Source of the DNA: Xenophilus sp. Marseille-Q4582
GTDB lineage: Bacteria; Pseudomonadota; Gammaproteobacteria; Burkholderiales; Burkholderiaceae_C
Length of the DNA stretch: 64,000 nt
NCBI RefSeq assembly: GCF_916700565.1
Contig: NZ_CAKAKO010000003.1
Span: 434,001 to 498,000 of the forward strand
Reading direction: 5' to 3'
The notes below the pieces were generated by a model that made no database searches, had not been told where the DNA came from, and worked only from the letters and a program-made list of their open reading frames with translations. The position numbers and the translations under genes were made by a program. Below, in pieces: positions 30,445 to 40,254 of this stretch (position 1 is its first letter; the number at the start of each line of letters is the position of its first letter).

Positions 30445-31501
30445 AACCCTCGGCGCCACCCGGCCCCACGAGGTCTTTGTGCCTGCCGACGAAACGCAGG
30501 CGCTGCCGGTGCGGCCGGCGGCCGACTGGCAGGCGCATCGCTTCGCGGGCACGGCGATGGGCACTTCCTGGGCCGTGAAGGCCTGGGCGCCGGCCGGCGC
30601 GACCGGCGAGGCGCTGCAGGCCGCCATCCATGCGCAGCTGCAACGCACCGTCGACCTGTTCAGCCACTGGCACGCGCACAGCGAGATCGGTCGCTTCAAC
30701 GATGCGCCCGCCGGCGCCTTCGGCTTCTCGGAAGCGGCCTGGCCTGTGATCGAACGCAGCCTCGCGCTGGCCCAGGCCACGCAAGGCGCCGTCGACCCCA
30801 CGCTGGGCGCGCTGATCGACCTGTGGGGCTTCGGCCCGGCCGGGCCGCGGGAGCCGCCCGACGCGGCAGTGCCCGACGCGGCCCGGATCAACGCCGCGCT
30901 GCAGGTCAGCGGCTGGCAGCGCGTGCGGGTCGACGCCGCCACGCGCAGCCTGCACAAGCCCGCCGGCCTGCGGCTGGACCTGGGCGGCATCGCCAAGGGC
31001 TGGGCAGTGGACCAGGTCTCGGCCGCGCTGCTGCGCGCAGGCGCCGCCGTGCACCTGGTCGAAGTCGGCGGCGAGCTCAAGGCCCGTGGACTCAAGCCCG
31101 ACCTTCAACCCTGGTGGGTGGAGCTGGAGTCCCCGTCTTCGGAAGCCCGGCCGCGCGAGGACGGTCGGCGCAGCCTGCTCGCGCTGGTCGACGCGGCTAT
31201 TGCCACGTCGGGCGACGGGCAGCGCCACTTCGAGCACGAGGGCCAGCGCCTGGCCCACACCCTCGACGGCCGCACCGGGTGCCCGGCAGGGCATGGCATC
31301 GCGACCGTCAGCGTGCTGCATGCGAGCGCGATGGAGGCCGACGCGCTGGCCACCGCGCTGACCGTGATGGGCCTTACGCGCGCGCTGGCCTGGACCGCCC
31401 ACAACGGCCTGGCCGCGCGCATCACAGTCCGCGGCGCGCAAGGCCTCTCGCACCACCTCAGCCCGGCCATGCAAGCCTTGCGATGCACGCAAGAAGCCTG
31501 A
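30437..31501 (+). CDS. apbE: FAD:protein FMN transferase ApbE
   Basis: Uses FAD to attach FMN to Ser/Thr of target proteins. The 354-residue protein has family motifs GTAMGTSWAVKAW, DLFSHWHAHSEIGRFND, LDLGGIAKGWAVD, a central VGGELKARG and the C-terminal ADALATALTVMG metal site. The obvious substrate is the DUF2271 protein encoded three genes upstream. Oddly, no signal peptide or lipobox is visible at the N-terminus (MAETLGATRPHEVF), although most ApbEs acting on exported proteins are periplasmic. It overlaps the PepSY gene by eight bases. Confidence 0.93.
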   Translation: MAETLGATRPHEVFVPADETQALPVRPAADWQAHRFAGTAMGTSWAVKAWAPAGATGEALQAAIHAQLQRTVDLFSHWHAHSEIGRFNDAPAGAFGFSEAAWPVIERSLALAQATQGAVDPTLGALIDLWGFGPAGPREPPDAAVPDAARINAALQVSGWQRVRVDAATRSLHKPAGLRLDLGGIAKGWAVDQVSAALLRAGAAVHLVEVGGELKARGLKPDLQPWWVELESPSSEARPREDGRRSLLALVDAAIATSGDGQRHFEHEGQRLAHTLDGRTGCPAGHGIATVSVLHASAMEADALATALTVMGLTRALAWTAHNGLAARITVRGAQGLSHHLSPAMQALRCTQEA

Positions 31502-31520
31502 TCCACCGCGGAGTCTGCGT

Positions 31521-32963
31521 TTGAGCGCCGACGCCACCCGCTGGGCCTGGGCGCTACTCTGCGTCGGCCTGTGGCTGAGCCTCTGGCTGCTGCCCTGGCG
31601 CCAGCGGCAGCGGCAGCGGCAGCGGATCCGGCCGACCCGCGGCAGCGACGCGCCACCGCTGCTGGTGGCCTTCGCGAGCCAGAGCGGCGAAGGCGCCCAG
31701 TGGGCGGAACGCACGGCCCGCCTGCTGGCGGCGCAGGGTCGCGCCGTGCGCCTGCTGCCGCTGGACCGCGTGCAGGCCGCCGAGCTGGACCGCGCGGGTG
31801 AGGTGTTGCTGATCGCCAGCACCACGGGCGCCGGCGACGCGCCCGACAACGCCGCCGGCTTCGAGACGCGGCTGATGCGCACGCCGCACGCCTGGCCGCA
31901 GCTGCGCTATGGGCTGCTGGCGCGCGGCGACCGCAGCTATGCGCACTTCTGCGCCTTCGGCCAGCGCCTGGATGCCTGGCTGCGCGCCAGCGGTGCCACG
32001 CCTGCCTTCGAGCGCATGGAGGTGGACGGCGACGACCGCCTGATGCTGAACCGCTGGCTGCGCGAAGCGGCACGGCTGGCGGGGGCCGAAGATCCGGCCC
32101 CATCCGCTCCGGATGCCCCAGAGGCCGTGGACGCCGGGGAAGAAGCCGCGCCCGCTGCCCTGTCGGCTCCGCAGCCCTGGCGCCTGCTGCAGCGCCAGGT
32201 GCTCAACGCCGGCAGCCCCGGCGCTCCCGTGCATCACCTCGTGCTACAGCCGCTGGAAACCGGGGTGCAGTGGCAGGCCGGCGATGTCGCACGCCTGCAT
32301 CTGCCCGCGCAGAACGGCGAGCCCGCCGCCTGGCGCGAATACAGCCTGGCCTCGCTGCCGCGTGAAGATCCTGAAAGCCCGGACAGCCGCGCCGAGTTCC
32401 TGCTGCGCGAAGTACGGCGGCCCGATGGCTCGCGTGGCCGCGGCTCGGGCTGGCTGTGCCACGCGCTGCCGCTGGGCGGCACCGTGCAGCTGCAGCTGCG
32501 CCGCAACCCGGGCTTTCATGCGCCCGAGCCCGAAGTGCCGCTGGTCCTGATCGGCAACGGCACCGGCCTGGCGGGGCTCGTCGCCCACATCCAGCAACGC
32601 GAACACGCGAGCAAGGCCGGCCGGCGCGTGGGCCCGATCTGGCTGCTGCATGGCGAGCGCAGCCGCGCCTTCGACACGCACTGGCGCGCGAAGCTGCAGA
32701 CCTGGCGCGCCCAGGGCCTGCTGCATCGTCTGGACCAGGCTTTCTCACGCGACGCGGATGCGCACGCGCGTTACGTGCAGGACCTCATCGCGCCAGCCGC
32801 GCAACGGCTGCACCACTGGGTGGCCGACGGCGCGGCCCTGTACGTGTGCGGCCAGCGCCAGGGCATGGCTCAGGGCGTGGACGATGCGCTGGCCCAGGTG
32901 CTGGGCCGCGAAGCGCTGGACGCGCTGCAGGCGGCCGGCCGCTACCGCCGCGACCTGTACTGA
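31521..32963 (+). CDS. CysJ-like NAD(P)H flavoreductase with membrane anchor
   Basis: A 480-residue diflavin reductase. It has an N-terminal hydrophobic anchor (WALLCVGLWLSLWLLPW), a flavodoxin FMN domain (ASQSGEGAQ, ASTTGAGDAPDN), a ferredoxin-reductase FAD domain (REYSLASLP) and an NAD(P)H domain (GNGTGLAGLVAHIQQR, YVCGQRQGMAQGVDDAL). It resembles sulfite reductase flavoprotein but lies in a metal-uptake operon. It likely feeds cytoplasmic electrons to the PepSY protein. The start is TTG 31521 behind GGAG, as no ATG precedes the FMN domain. Confidence 0.88.
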   Translation: MSADATRWAWALLCVGLWLSLWLLPWRQRQRQRQRIRPTRGSDAPPLLVAFASQSGEGAQWAERTARLLAAQGRAVRLLPLDRVQAAELDRAGEVLLIASTTGAGDAPDNAAGFETRLMRTPHAWPQLRYGLLARGDRSYAHFCAFGQRLDAWLRASGATPAFERMEVDGDDRLMLNRWLREAARLAGAEDPAPSAPDAPEAVDAGEEAAPAALSAPQPWRLLQRQVLNAGSPGAPVHHLVLQPLETGVQWQAGDVARLHLPAQNGEPAAWREYSLASLPREDPESPDSRAEFLLREVRRPDGSRGRGSGWLCHALPLGGTVQLQLRRNPGFHAPEPEVPLVLIGNGTGLAGLVAHIQQREHASKAGRRVGPIWLLHGERSRAFDTHWRAKLQTWRAQGLLHRLDQAFSRDADAHARYVQDLIAPAAQRLHHWVADGAALYVCGQRQGMAQGVDDALAQVLGREALDALQAAGRYRRDLY

Positions 32964-32991
32964 GCTTTGCGCGGCCGGTGCGCCGAAGGAT

Positions 32992-33075
32992 GGCGGCGAA
33001 GCCTCACTGCGCGGGTTTGGCGGCCACCTTGAGGAGGGCGGCGAAGCCTCACTGCGCGGGTTTGGCGGCCACCTT
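32992..33075. repeat. 39-bp direct duplication at the DUF3014 gene end
   Basis: Identical 39-base copies lie at 32992-33030 and 33037-33075, separated by GAGGAG-containing six bases (period 45). Read on the minus strand, each encodes KVAAKPAQ plus stop, so the last codons and stop of the DUF3014 gene have been duplicated downstream of it. Confidence 0.9.
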
Positions 33076-33948
33076 GGCCACCTGCGCCCGCCAGCCGCGC
33101 AGCACGGCCTTGAGCCGCTGCGCGTTCTCGCCGCCCATGCGCAGCATCATCTTCTGGCCCGCCGACAGCGATTGCAGGCGCGGGTCGGCGAATTCGTAGC
33201 GCATCCATGGGCGCTCGCTCGGCACCTCGCCGCGCACCTCGACGACGCGGATGGCCAGCGGGCCCTCGGCGGCCGGCGCGGCCAGCAGGTGATCGATGAC
33301 GGCGATCAGCCGGTCGTTGAAGTAGCGGCCCGGGTAGCCCAGCTCCTCGTAGGCCTGCTGGAACAGCGGGTAGAGCCGCGCGTAGACGCGGGCGCCGCCG
33401 GCGCTGTCCATCGCCTCGGCAAAACGCACGAAGGCCGTGTAGCGCGCGCTGTTTTCCGGCGCCAGGGTACGCAGGTCGCCCTCGCCCTGCAGCGCCATGC
33501 GGCCAGTGGTCGGGCGCACGGGCCACAGCGCGGGCGCGGCATGCTCGCGCGGCAGGTTGTCGACCGTGGCGACCACGCGGCGCACGAAGCCGTCGACCTG
33601 CAGCCATTCGCCCATGCGCCCGGCGCCGATCAGGCCTGCGATCGCCTCACGCACGACCGCGTCGGCATCGGCCAGGGCTGGCAGGGCCGGATCGGGCGGC
33701 GCGATCGCGTCGACCGGATTCTGCGGGCCCGTGTCGGCAGGGGCGGCGGCCGGGGCCGGCTCGGGCCGGTCTTCCGGGGAGGACGTCCGCGCGACGGGCG
33801 CCGGCGCAGGCGCCTGGTGCTGCTGCCAGGCCCGGTAGCCGAAGAAGCCCGCGACGGCCAGGATGACCACCAGCACCGCCCAGGGCAGCGGCGAACGGGC
33901 GGCGGGAGGGCGGTAGTCGGCGTCGCGGTGGGACTCGGATTCGGTCAT
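33049..33948 (-). CDS. DUF3014 membrane-anchored protein
   Basis: A 299-residue protein of unknown function. One transmembrane helix (SPLPWAVLVVILAVAGFFGYRAW, residues ~20-42), then a proline/alanine-rich linker and a soluble DUF3014 domain (LQVDGFVRRVVATVDNLPREH, YARLYPLFQQAYEELGYPGRYFNDRLIAVIDHLL). It likely faces the periplasm. ATG 33948 is chosen; the frame stays open upstream but gives no convincing start. Its 3' end is part of a 39-base duplication. It follows aroQ on the same strand. Confidence 0.85.
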   Translation of the reverse strand: MTESESHRDADYRPPAARSPLPWAVLVVILAVAGFFGYRAWQQHQAPAPAPVARTSSPEDRPEPAPAAAPADTGPQNPVDAIAPPDPALPALADADAVVREAIAGLIGAGRMGEWLQVDGFVRRVVATVDNLPREHAAPALWPVRPTTGRMALQGEGDLRTLAPENSARYTAFVRFAEAMDSAGGARVYARLYPLFQQAYEELGYPGRYFNDRLIAVIDHLLAAPAAEGPLAIRVVEVRGEVPSERPWMRYEFADPRLQSLSAGQKMMLRMGGENAQRLKAVLRGWRAQVAKVAAKPAQ

Positions 33949-34089
33949 GGGCAAGGGCTCCGGCGTTCGGGTGAGCATGGCACAGGCGGCCATGCCGCGC
34001 CACCCTTTGGACGCGCGGGTGCGCCGCAGTTCCGTCACTCCATGTAAATGCGCCGTCTTCGGCCTGGCGAAAGAGCTGCCTTTGCGTGC

Positions 34090-34542
34090 TCAGGACGCCG
34101 CCAGGGGCGCCAGCGCGTCGATCGCCAGCTCGTACCCGCGCACGCCCAGCCCGACGATGATGCCCTTGGCCACGGGCGAGATGTAGGAGTGGTGGCGGAA
34201 GGCCTCTCGCGCATGCACGTTGGAGATGTGTACCTCGATCACGGGCACGTTGGCCCCCTTGATCGCGTCATGGAGGGCCACCGAGGTGTGGGTGTAGGCG
34301 CCCGCATTGAGCACCACCCCCAGCAGCGTGCCCGCCGCGGCTTCGCGCCCGGCTTCGTGCAGCCAGTCCAGCAGCAGGCCTTCGTGGTTGCTCTGGCGGC
34401 ATTCGATGGCCACGCCGCGCGCCCGGCCGGCCGCCTCGCACAGCTGTTGCACGTCGGCCAGGGTGTGATGGCCGTACTGCGCGGGCTCGCGCGTGCCCAG
34501 CAGGTTGAGGTTGGGACCGTTGAGGACGAGGATCTTCTTCAT
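34090..34542 (-). CDS. aroQ: type II 3-dehydroquinate dehydratase AroQ
   Basis: Third step of the shikimate pathway: dehydroquinate to dehydroshikimate. The 150-residue length is standard. Family motifs are LNGPNLNLLGTREPAQYG (with the catalytic Tyr), CRQSNHEG, VVLNAGAYTHTSVALHDAI and VIEVHISNVHAREAFRHHS (His). ATG 34542 gives MKKILVLNGPN; a GTG three codons earlier is less likely. Divergent from frmR. Confidence 0.96.
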   Translation of the reverse strand: MKKILVLNGPNLNLLGTREPAQYGHHTLADVQQLCEAAGRARGVAIECRQSNHEGLLLDWLHEAGREAAAGTLLGVVLNAGAYTHTSVALHDAIKGANVPVIEVHISNVHAREAFRHHSYISPVAKGIIVGLGVRGYELAIDALAPLAAS

Positions 34543-34649
34543 GGCGGGCACGCAAACGGATGAGCGGAGAGGGCGGGCATGTTAGCGCGGCGCGCCCATG
34601 CGGCCGCCTGGGCGCCAGGCCCCGGCACAGCACTGGGGCACTGGATTCC

Positions 34650-34668
34650 TATACTCCCCCGGGGTATA
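34650..34668. promoter_or_regulatory. FrmR operator
   Basis: Near-perfect palindrome TATACTCCCCCGGGGTATA directly upstream of frmR (11 bases before ATG). FrmR/CsoR-family sites have a G/C tract flanked by AT-rich inverted arms, as here. Formaldehyde-modified FrmR would release it. Confidence 0.8.
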
Positions 34669-34678
34669 GTGCGCACCC

Positions 34679-34948
34679 ATGCCCCACTCCCCCGCCGAGA
34701 AGAAGAAGGCCCTCGTGCGCGTGCGCCGCATCCGCGGTCAGACCGACGCGCTGGAGCGCGCGCTGGAAGCCGGCGCCGACTGCAGCGCCGTGCTGCAGCA
34801 GCTCGCGGCCATCCGCGGCGCCGTCAACGGCCTGATGGCGGAGGTGCTGGAGTCCCACATCCGCGAGGAGTTCGCCGGCCCGGCGGATGCGCGGCAGGCG
34901 CAGCGCGTGCGGGACATGACCACCCTCGTGCGCACTTACTTGAAATGA
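34679..34948 (+). CDS. frmR: formaldehyde-sensing repressor FrmR
   Basis: An 89-residue CsoR/RcnR-fold repressor. It shows the FrmR signature: proline at position 2, Cys35 and His60, and blocks [17 protein letters not shown] and [15 protein letters not shown] close to E. coli FrmR. In FrmR, formaldehyde links Pro2 to Cys35 and lifts repression. A palindromic operator lies just upstream, and frmA and fghA follow. Confidence 0.93.
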   Translation: MPHSPAEKKKALVRVRRIRGQTDALERALEAGADCSAVLQQLAAIRGAVNGLMAEVLESHIREEFAGPADARQAQRVRDMTTLVRTYLK

Positions 34949-34974
34949 CACCCCCGGCGGCATGCCCCGCATGA

Positions 34975-36111
<1,137 letters not shown>

Positions 36112-36120
36112 GGCTGCAGC

Positions 36121-36957
36121 ATGGAGCGCGTTGAACAGCACGCCAGCTTCGGCGGCCGGCAGGAGGTGTGGAAGCACGCCTCGTCCACACTGGGCGTGGA
36201 GATGAAGGTGGGCGTGTACCTGCCGCCCGCCGCCCTGCGTGGCGACACCTGCCCGGTGCTCTACTGGCTCTCGGGCCTGACCTGCACCGAGCAGAACTTC
36301 ATCACCAAGGCCGGGGCCCAGGCGCTGGCCGCGAAGCACGGCTTCATCGTGGTCGCGCCCGACACCAGCCCGCGCGGCGAAGGCGTGGCCGACGACCCGG
36401 CCTATGACCTGGGCCAGGGCGCCGGCTTCTATCTGAACGCCACGCAGGCGCCGTGGGCGCCGCATTTCCGCATGCAGGACTACGTGGCGCTGGAGCTGCC
36501 GGCGCTCATCGAGCAGCACTTTCCGGCCAGCCAGGCGCGCGGCATCTTCGGCCATTCGATGGGCGGCCACGGCGCACTCGTCACGGCCCTGCGCCACCCG
36601 GGCCGCTACCGGAGCGTGTCGGCCTTCTCCCCCATCGTCGCGCCCACGCAGGTGCCCTGGGGCCAGAAGGCTTTCACCGCGTACCTGGGCGAGGACCGTG
36701 CGGCGTGGAAGGCGTGGGATGCCGTGGAACTGGTGAAGACGGCGCAGGAAAAGTTGCCGCTGCTGGTGGACCAGGGCGAAGCCGATGAATTCCTGGCGGG
36801 CCAATTGCGGCCCGAGCTGCTGCGGGCCGCCTGCGAGGCCGCGGGCCATGCGCTCACCTTGCGCCTGCAACCGGGCTACGACCACAGCTACTACTTCATC
36901 GCCACTTTCCTGGGCGATCACTTCGCGCACCATGCACGCGGCCTGAGCGCTGGCTGA
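36121..36957 (+). CDS. fghA: S-formylglutathione hydrolase
   Basis: Completes glutathione-dependent formaldehyde detoxification by hydrolysing S-formylglutathione to formate and glutathione. A 278-residue alpha/beta hydrolase with nucleophile motif GHSMGGHGA, the LSGLTCTEQNF block and the late histidine in GYDHSYYFIATF. It starts nine bases after frmA, in one operon with frmR. Confidence 0.96.
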   Translation: MERVEQHASFGGRQEVWKHASSTLGVEMKVGVYLPPAALRGDTCPVLYWLSGLTCTEQNFITKAGAQALAAKHGFIVVAPDTSPRGEGVADDPAYDLGQGAGFYLNATQAPWAPHFRMQDYVALELPALIEQHFPASQARGIFGHSMGGHGALVTALRHPGRYRSVSAFSPIVAPTQVPWGQKAFTAYLGEDRAAWKAWDAVELVKTAQEKLPLLVDQGEADEFLAGQLRPELLRAACEAAGHALTLRLQPGYDHSYYFIATFLGDHFAHHARGLSAG

Positions 36958-37256
36958 CCCCTTGCCCGCCCGGGCCGCCGCCTGGGCAGGGCGCGCTGCC
37001 GGCGTGGAGCCCGGCGCGGCCATCCGCCGCAACCGCCACGGCGATCCGGCGCGCTCCTACATGGCGTTCGTGTCGGGCCCGCCATCGTGGCGGCTCGCCG
37101 CCTGCTGCTGCCCTGCGGGGGATGGCTCCGTGACGAATCTTCCCTGCGCCCTCCTCCTTCTTCCCAAATGCCGCGGCTGTCGGCCGGCGGGATCGCACGC
37201 GTGCCACCAGAAGGCCCGCTCCCACTGGGGCGCTCTTGCGGGCCGGGTTCGCGGCG
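36958..37256. other. gap between fghA and the DUF72 gene
   Basis: About 300 bases with no convincing gene. The DUF72 frame is open back to 37236. I see no strong hairpin terminator, RNA gene or repeat. Confidence 0.4.
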
Positions 37257-38312
37257 GTGACACGGCCGCCCGCCAGGCACACGGGCGTCTGGGCCTGTCG
37301 AGGTCGGCGCTTGGCTCGACGGGCTGAAAGCCGAGCGACGTCGCCGGCCGGCAAGGGGCGCGGCGACATCCGCATCGGCATTTCCGGCTGGCGCTACGCC
37401 CCGTGGCGGGGGCGCTTCTATCCGCGCGGCCTGGTGCAGCGCCAGGAACTGGCCTATGCCTCCCGGATGCTGCCGAGCATCGAGCTCAACGGATCGTTCT
37501 ATGCGCTGCAGCGCCCCGCGTCCTACCAGGCATGGCACGACGAGACGCCGGAGGGCTTCGTGTTCGCGGTCAAGGGCTCGCGCTACATCACGCACATGCT
37601 GCAGCTCGACGACATGCGCACGGCGCTGGCGAACTTCCTGGCGTCGGGCGTGCTGGCGCTGGGGCGCAAGCTGGGTCCGTTCCTCTGGCAGCTGCCGCCG
37701 CGCATGCGCTTCGACCCGCAGCGGATGGAGAACTTCCTCGCGCTGCTGCCGCACGACGCAAAGGCCGCGCTGGCCCTGGCGCGCGCACACGACGAACGGA
37801 TGAACGGCCGCACCTTCCTCCACGCACCGCGCGGCCTGCGGCTGCGCCACGCGGTCGAGGTGCGCCATCGCAGCTTCGTCGACCCCGCCTTTATCGCCCT
37901 GTTGCGCCGGCACGGCGTGGCGCTGGTGGTCGCCGACACGGCGGGGCGATGGCCCCTCGTGGAGGACCTGACGGCGGACTTCGTCTACATCCGCCTGCAC
38001 GGCGACAAGGAGCTCTACGCGAGCGGCTACGGCGACGCCGCGCTCGACCGCTGGGCCGCGCGCATCCGGGCCTGGCAGGCCGGGCGGCAGGTGGCCGATA
38101 CGGCCCTGGCCTCGCCCATTGCCGCGCGGCGCGGCAGGCGCGACATCTACTGCTATTTCGACAACGACACGAAGGTCCACGCGCCCTACGACGCGGCCCG
38201 CCTGGCCCAGCGCCTGGGCCTTCCCACGGGCCTGGGTGCCGACGGGCGGTTTGCCGACGCGGGGAATGCCGGCGGCATCGAACGGGCAGCAGCGTCCAGC
38301 GGCAAGCCCTGA
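37257..38312 (+). CDS. DUF72 domain protein (YecE-like)
   Basis: Core domain begins at IRIGISGWRYAPWRGRFYP and shows the family's SIELNGSFYALQRPASYQAWHDETPEGFVFAVKGSRYITH, VEVRHRSF and FVYIRLHGDKELYASGY. DUF72 proteins have a TIM-barrel fold and unknown function. The start is uncertain: GTG 37257, TTG 37311 or TTG 37236 are in frame, and no ATG lies before the domain. Its first ~40 residues in the GTG version are arginine-rich and may not be translated. Confidence 0.8.
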   Translation: MTRPPARHTGVWACRGRRLARRAESRATSPAGKGRGDIRIGISGWRYAPWRGRFYPRGLVQRQELAYASRMLPSIELNGSFYALQRPASYQAWHDETPEGFVFAVKGSRYITHMLQLDDMRTALANFLASGVLALGRKLGPFLWQLPPRMRFDPQRMENFLALLPHDAKAALALARAHDERMNGRTFLHAPRGLRLRHAVEVRHRSFVDPAFIALLRRHGVALVVADTAGRWPLVEDLTADFVYIRLHGDKELYASGYGDAALDRWAARIRAWQAGRQVADTALASPIAARRGRRDIYCYFDNDTKVHAPYDAARLAQRLGLPTGLGADGRFADAGNAGGIERAAASSGKP

Positions 38313-38446
38313 GTTCGCGCGCTGCGCCCACCGGCCTGCCCCTGCAGCGGTCCATCCCTGGCCATGCACCAGCGGCCTGGCCGATCACATCGGGCACCGG
38401 GCGAAGGCCGGGGCCTGGAGAGCGCCGGCCGGGCGGCGCCGACCGC

Positions 38447-38495
38447 GGGCAGCAGGCAGCAGGCAGCGGGCAGCGGGCAGCGGGCAGCGGGCAGC
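38447..38495. repeat. 7-bp tandem repeat, seven copies
   Basis: Seven contiguous copies of RGGCAGC (GGGCAGC, AGGCAGC, AGGCAGC, then four GGGCAGC) in the 317-base gap between the DUF72 and TfoX-like genes. It looks like a slippage-prone simple repeat. Nothing else was recognised in that gap. Confidence 0.9.
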
Positions 38496-38629
38496 GGCAC
38501 AATGGCATTCCCCGCTCGACGGTCCGTGCTGCATGGGTGCCGGGGACGGCGAAAGCGTGGCATCGGACCCGGGCCCCGCCACGTCGAGATCACGGCCTGA
38601 ACACCTGACACCTCTGCCCCTCGGACCTC

Positions 38630-39109
38630 ATGAGCCAGTTCGCCGACAGCCTGCACGAAGTCTTCGCCGCCCTCGGCCCGGTGCAGATCCGGCGCATGTT
38701 CGGCGGCCATGGCGTTTTCCATGACGGCCTGATGTGCGCGATCGTGATCCGCGACACGCTGTATCTCAAGTGCGACCCGCAGACGCAGCCGCACTTCGAG
38801 GCGCTAGGCCTGGAGCCCTTCAGCTACGAGCGCCAGGGCAAGCGCCTGCCGATGTCCTACCGGCTGGCGCCAGAGACGGTGTTCGAGGACCGTGCCGACG
38901 CCGCCCTGTGGTCGCGCCGCGCCTTCGAGGCGGCGCTGCGCGTGGCCAATGCCAGGCCGCCGGCCGCACCGAAGCGCAAGGCGGCGGCTAAGAAGGCCCC
39001 GGCCCGCACGAAGGCGGCCGCGAAGGACGCCGCGAGGCCGGCCGAGAGGACGCCCGCGAGAGCGCCCATGAGAGCGCCCGTGAAGGCGCGGCGCGGGAAG
39101 GCCGCCTGA
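38630..39109 (+). CDS. TfoX N-terminal domain protein
   Basis: A 159-residue protein. Residues ~5-100 form a TfoX N-terminal domain (IRRMFGGHGVFHDGLMCAIV, LYLKCD, FSYERQGKRLPMSYRLAPE). The last ~55 residues are a Lys/Ala/Pro/Arg-rich tail that could bind nucleic acid. It lacks the C-terminal TfoX domain of competence regulators, so a link to competence is uncertain. Confidence 0.85.
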   Translation: MSQFADSLHEVFAALGPVQIRRMFGGHGVFHDGLMCAIVIRDTLYLKCDPQTQPHFEALGLEPFSYERQGKRLPMSYRLAPETVFEDRADAALWSRRAFEAALRVANARPPAAPKRKAAAKKAPARTKAAAKDAARPAERTPARAPMRAPVKARRGKAA

Positions 39110-39117
39110 AGCCGCAC

Positions 39118-40254
39118 TCAGAATGCGTGCGTCATGCCGACCGCATAGCCCAGGGCCGAGCGGCGGCCCTGGTCATCGGTGAACCTCCATTGCACGCGTG
39201 ACAGGTCCGCGAACAGGCGGGTGCGCCTGGACAACGCGTAGGCATAGCCCACGCTGACCTGGGTGATCGGGCCCGAGTGGTGCGTGCCGGCATCGGCAAA
39301 CGTGCTGCCGATGTAGTTGAAGCCATCGGTCGCGCCCTGAAAGTCGCGCGCGTAGCCCAGCTTGAAGCTGGACGCGCCCACCGTGTAGATGCCGCTCAGC
39401 GTCAGCGCCGTGCGCTTGGCGTGGGGCTGGCTGGCGCCTGCCCAGTTGGTCCAGGCAGCGCCGAAGATCTCGCCCTCGCGGTTGAGCTTGACATGGCTGT
39501 AGCCTGCCATGAGCTGCAGTTGCGGCAGCAGCTGGTAGCTCGCCCCGACGAAGGCCACTTCGTCCTTCTGGCTGTTGCGCTCCAGGCCGACCATGGCCGA
39601 CAGCGGGCCGGACTGGTAGCGGACGGCGCCGCTCAGGCCGCGCGCGAGGTCCTGCTCGTCGCGCTGCACGGCGGCCGAGACATGGGCGCTGAAGCCGTTC
39701 CAGGTCGGCGAGTCGTAGAAGATGCCGTTGTTCAGGCGGCTGTACTCGCGCGTCTGCGGGTTCGACAGATAGTCGGGCGCGAAGGCGAACCATTGCGGCG
39801 AAGCGATGCGGTCGTTGTTGTACCAGGCGTCATAGGCCCAGGAGAGCTCCCACAGCGGCGTGAGCGCCCGACCCAGCCGAACGGCGCCGAAGCCGCCCTT
39901 GAGGCCCACGGTGGACTCGGCTTTCCAGTACGGCCGTTGCGCGTCCGAGTCTTCCTGCGTGCCGGTGTCCACGTCGAAGCGCGTGTTCAGCTTGAAGGTG
40001 GCCGCCAGGCCGCCGCCCAGATCCTCGGTGCCCGAAAACGCCAGATTGCTGCGGCCGATGGTGCCCAGGTGCGTGGTGCCGCCGGTCTTTCTGCTGACGC
40101 CGATGTCCAGCGTGCCGGAGATGGTGACGCTGGACTGCGCCTGGGCCAGGCCGGCCAGGGTCAGGCCGGCGGCCAGCAGGGCCAGCGGTCGGACCGTCGA
40201 GCGCAGGGCGCGGCGAGAAGAAAAACGAGGAAGACAGCGGGATGCCAGAGTCAT
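39118..40254 (-). CDS. Gram-negative porin (Burkholderiales type)
   Basis: A 378-residue trimeric-porin-like protein. The signal peptide ends AGLTLAGLAQAQ, followed by SSVTISGTLDIGVSRKTGG and FSGTEDLGGGLAATFKLNTRFD, standard for the Porin_4/OmpC-like family in this order. It ends in phenylalanine (VGMTHAF), the usual outer-membrane insertion signal. ATG 40254 is chosen because the longer open frame upstream is not protein-like. General diffusion of small solutes is likely; selectivity is unknown. Confidence 0.92.
   Translation of the reverse strand: MTLASRCLPRFSSRRALRSTVRPLALLAAGLTLAGLAQAQSSVTISGTLDIGVSRKTGGTTHLGTIGRSNLAFSGTEDLGGGLAATFKLNTRFDVDTGTQEDSDAQRPYWKAESTVGLKGGFGAVRLGRALTPLWELSWAYDAWYNNDRIASPQWFAFAPDYLSNPQTREYSRLNNGIFYDSPTWNGFSAHVSAAVQRDEQDLARGLSGAVRYQSGPLSAMVGLERNSQKDEVAFVGASYQLLPQLQLMAGYSHVKLNREGEIFGAAWTNWAGASQPHAKRTALTLSGIYTVGASSFKLGYARDFQGATDGFNYIGSTFADAGTHHSGPITQVSVGYAYALSRRTRLFADLSRVQWRFTDDQGRRSALGYAVGMTHAF

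Noticed and set aside
38447-38495. Possible CRISPR array
   Set aside because: Repeat unit is only 7 bases with no spacers.
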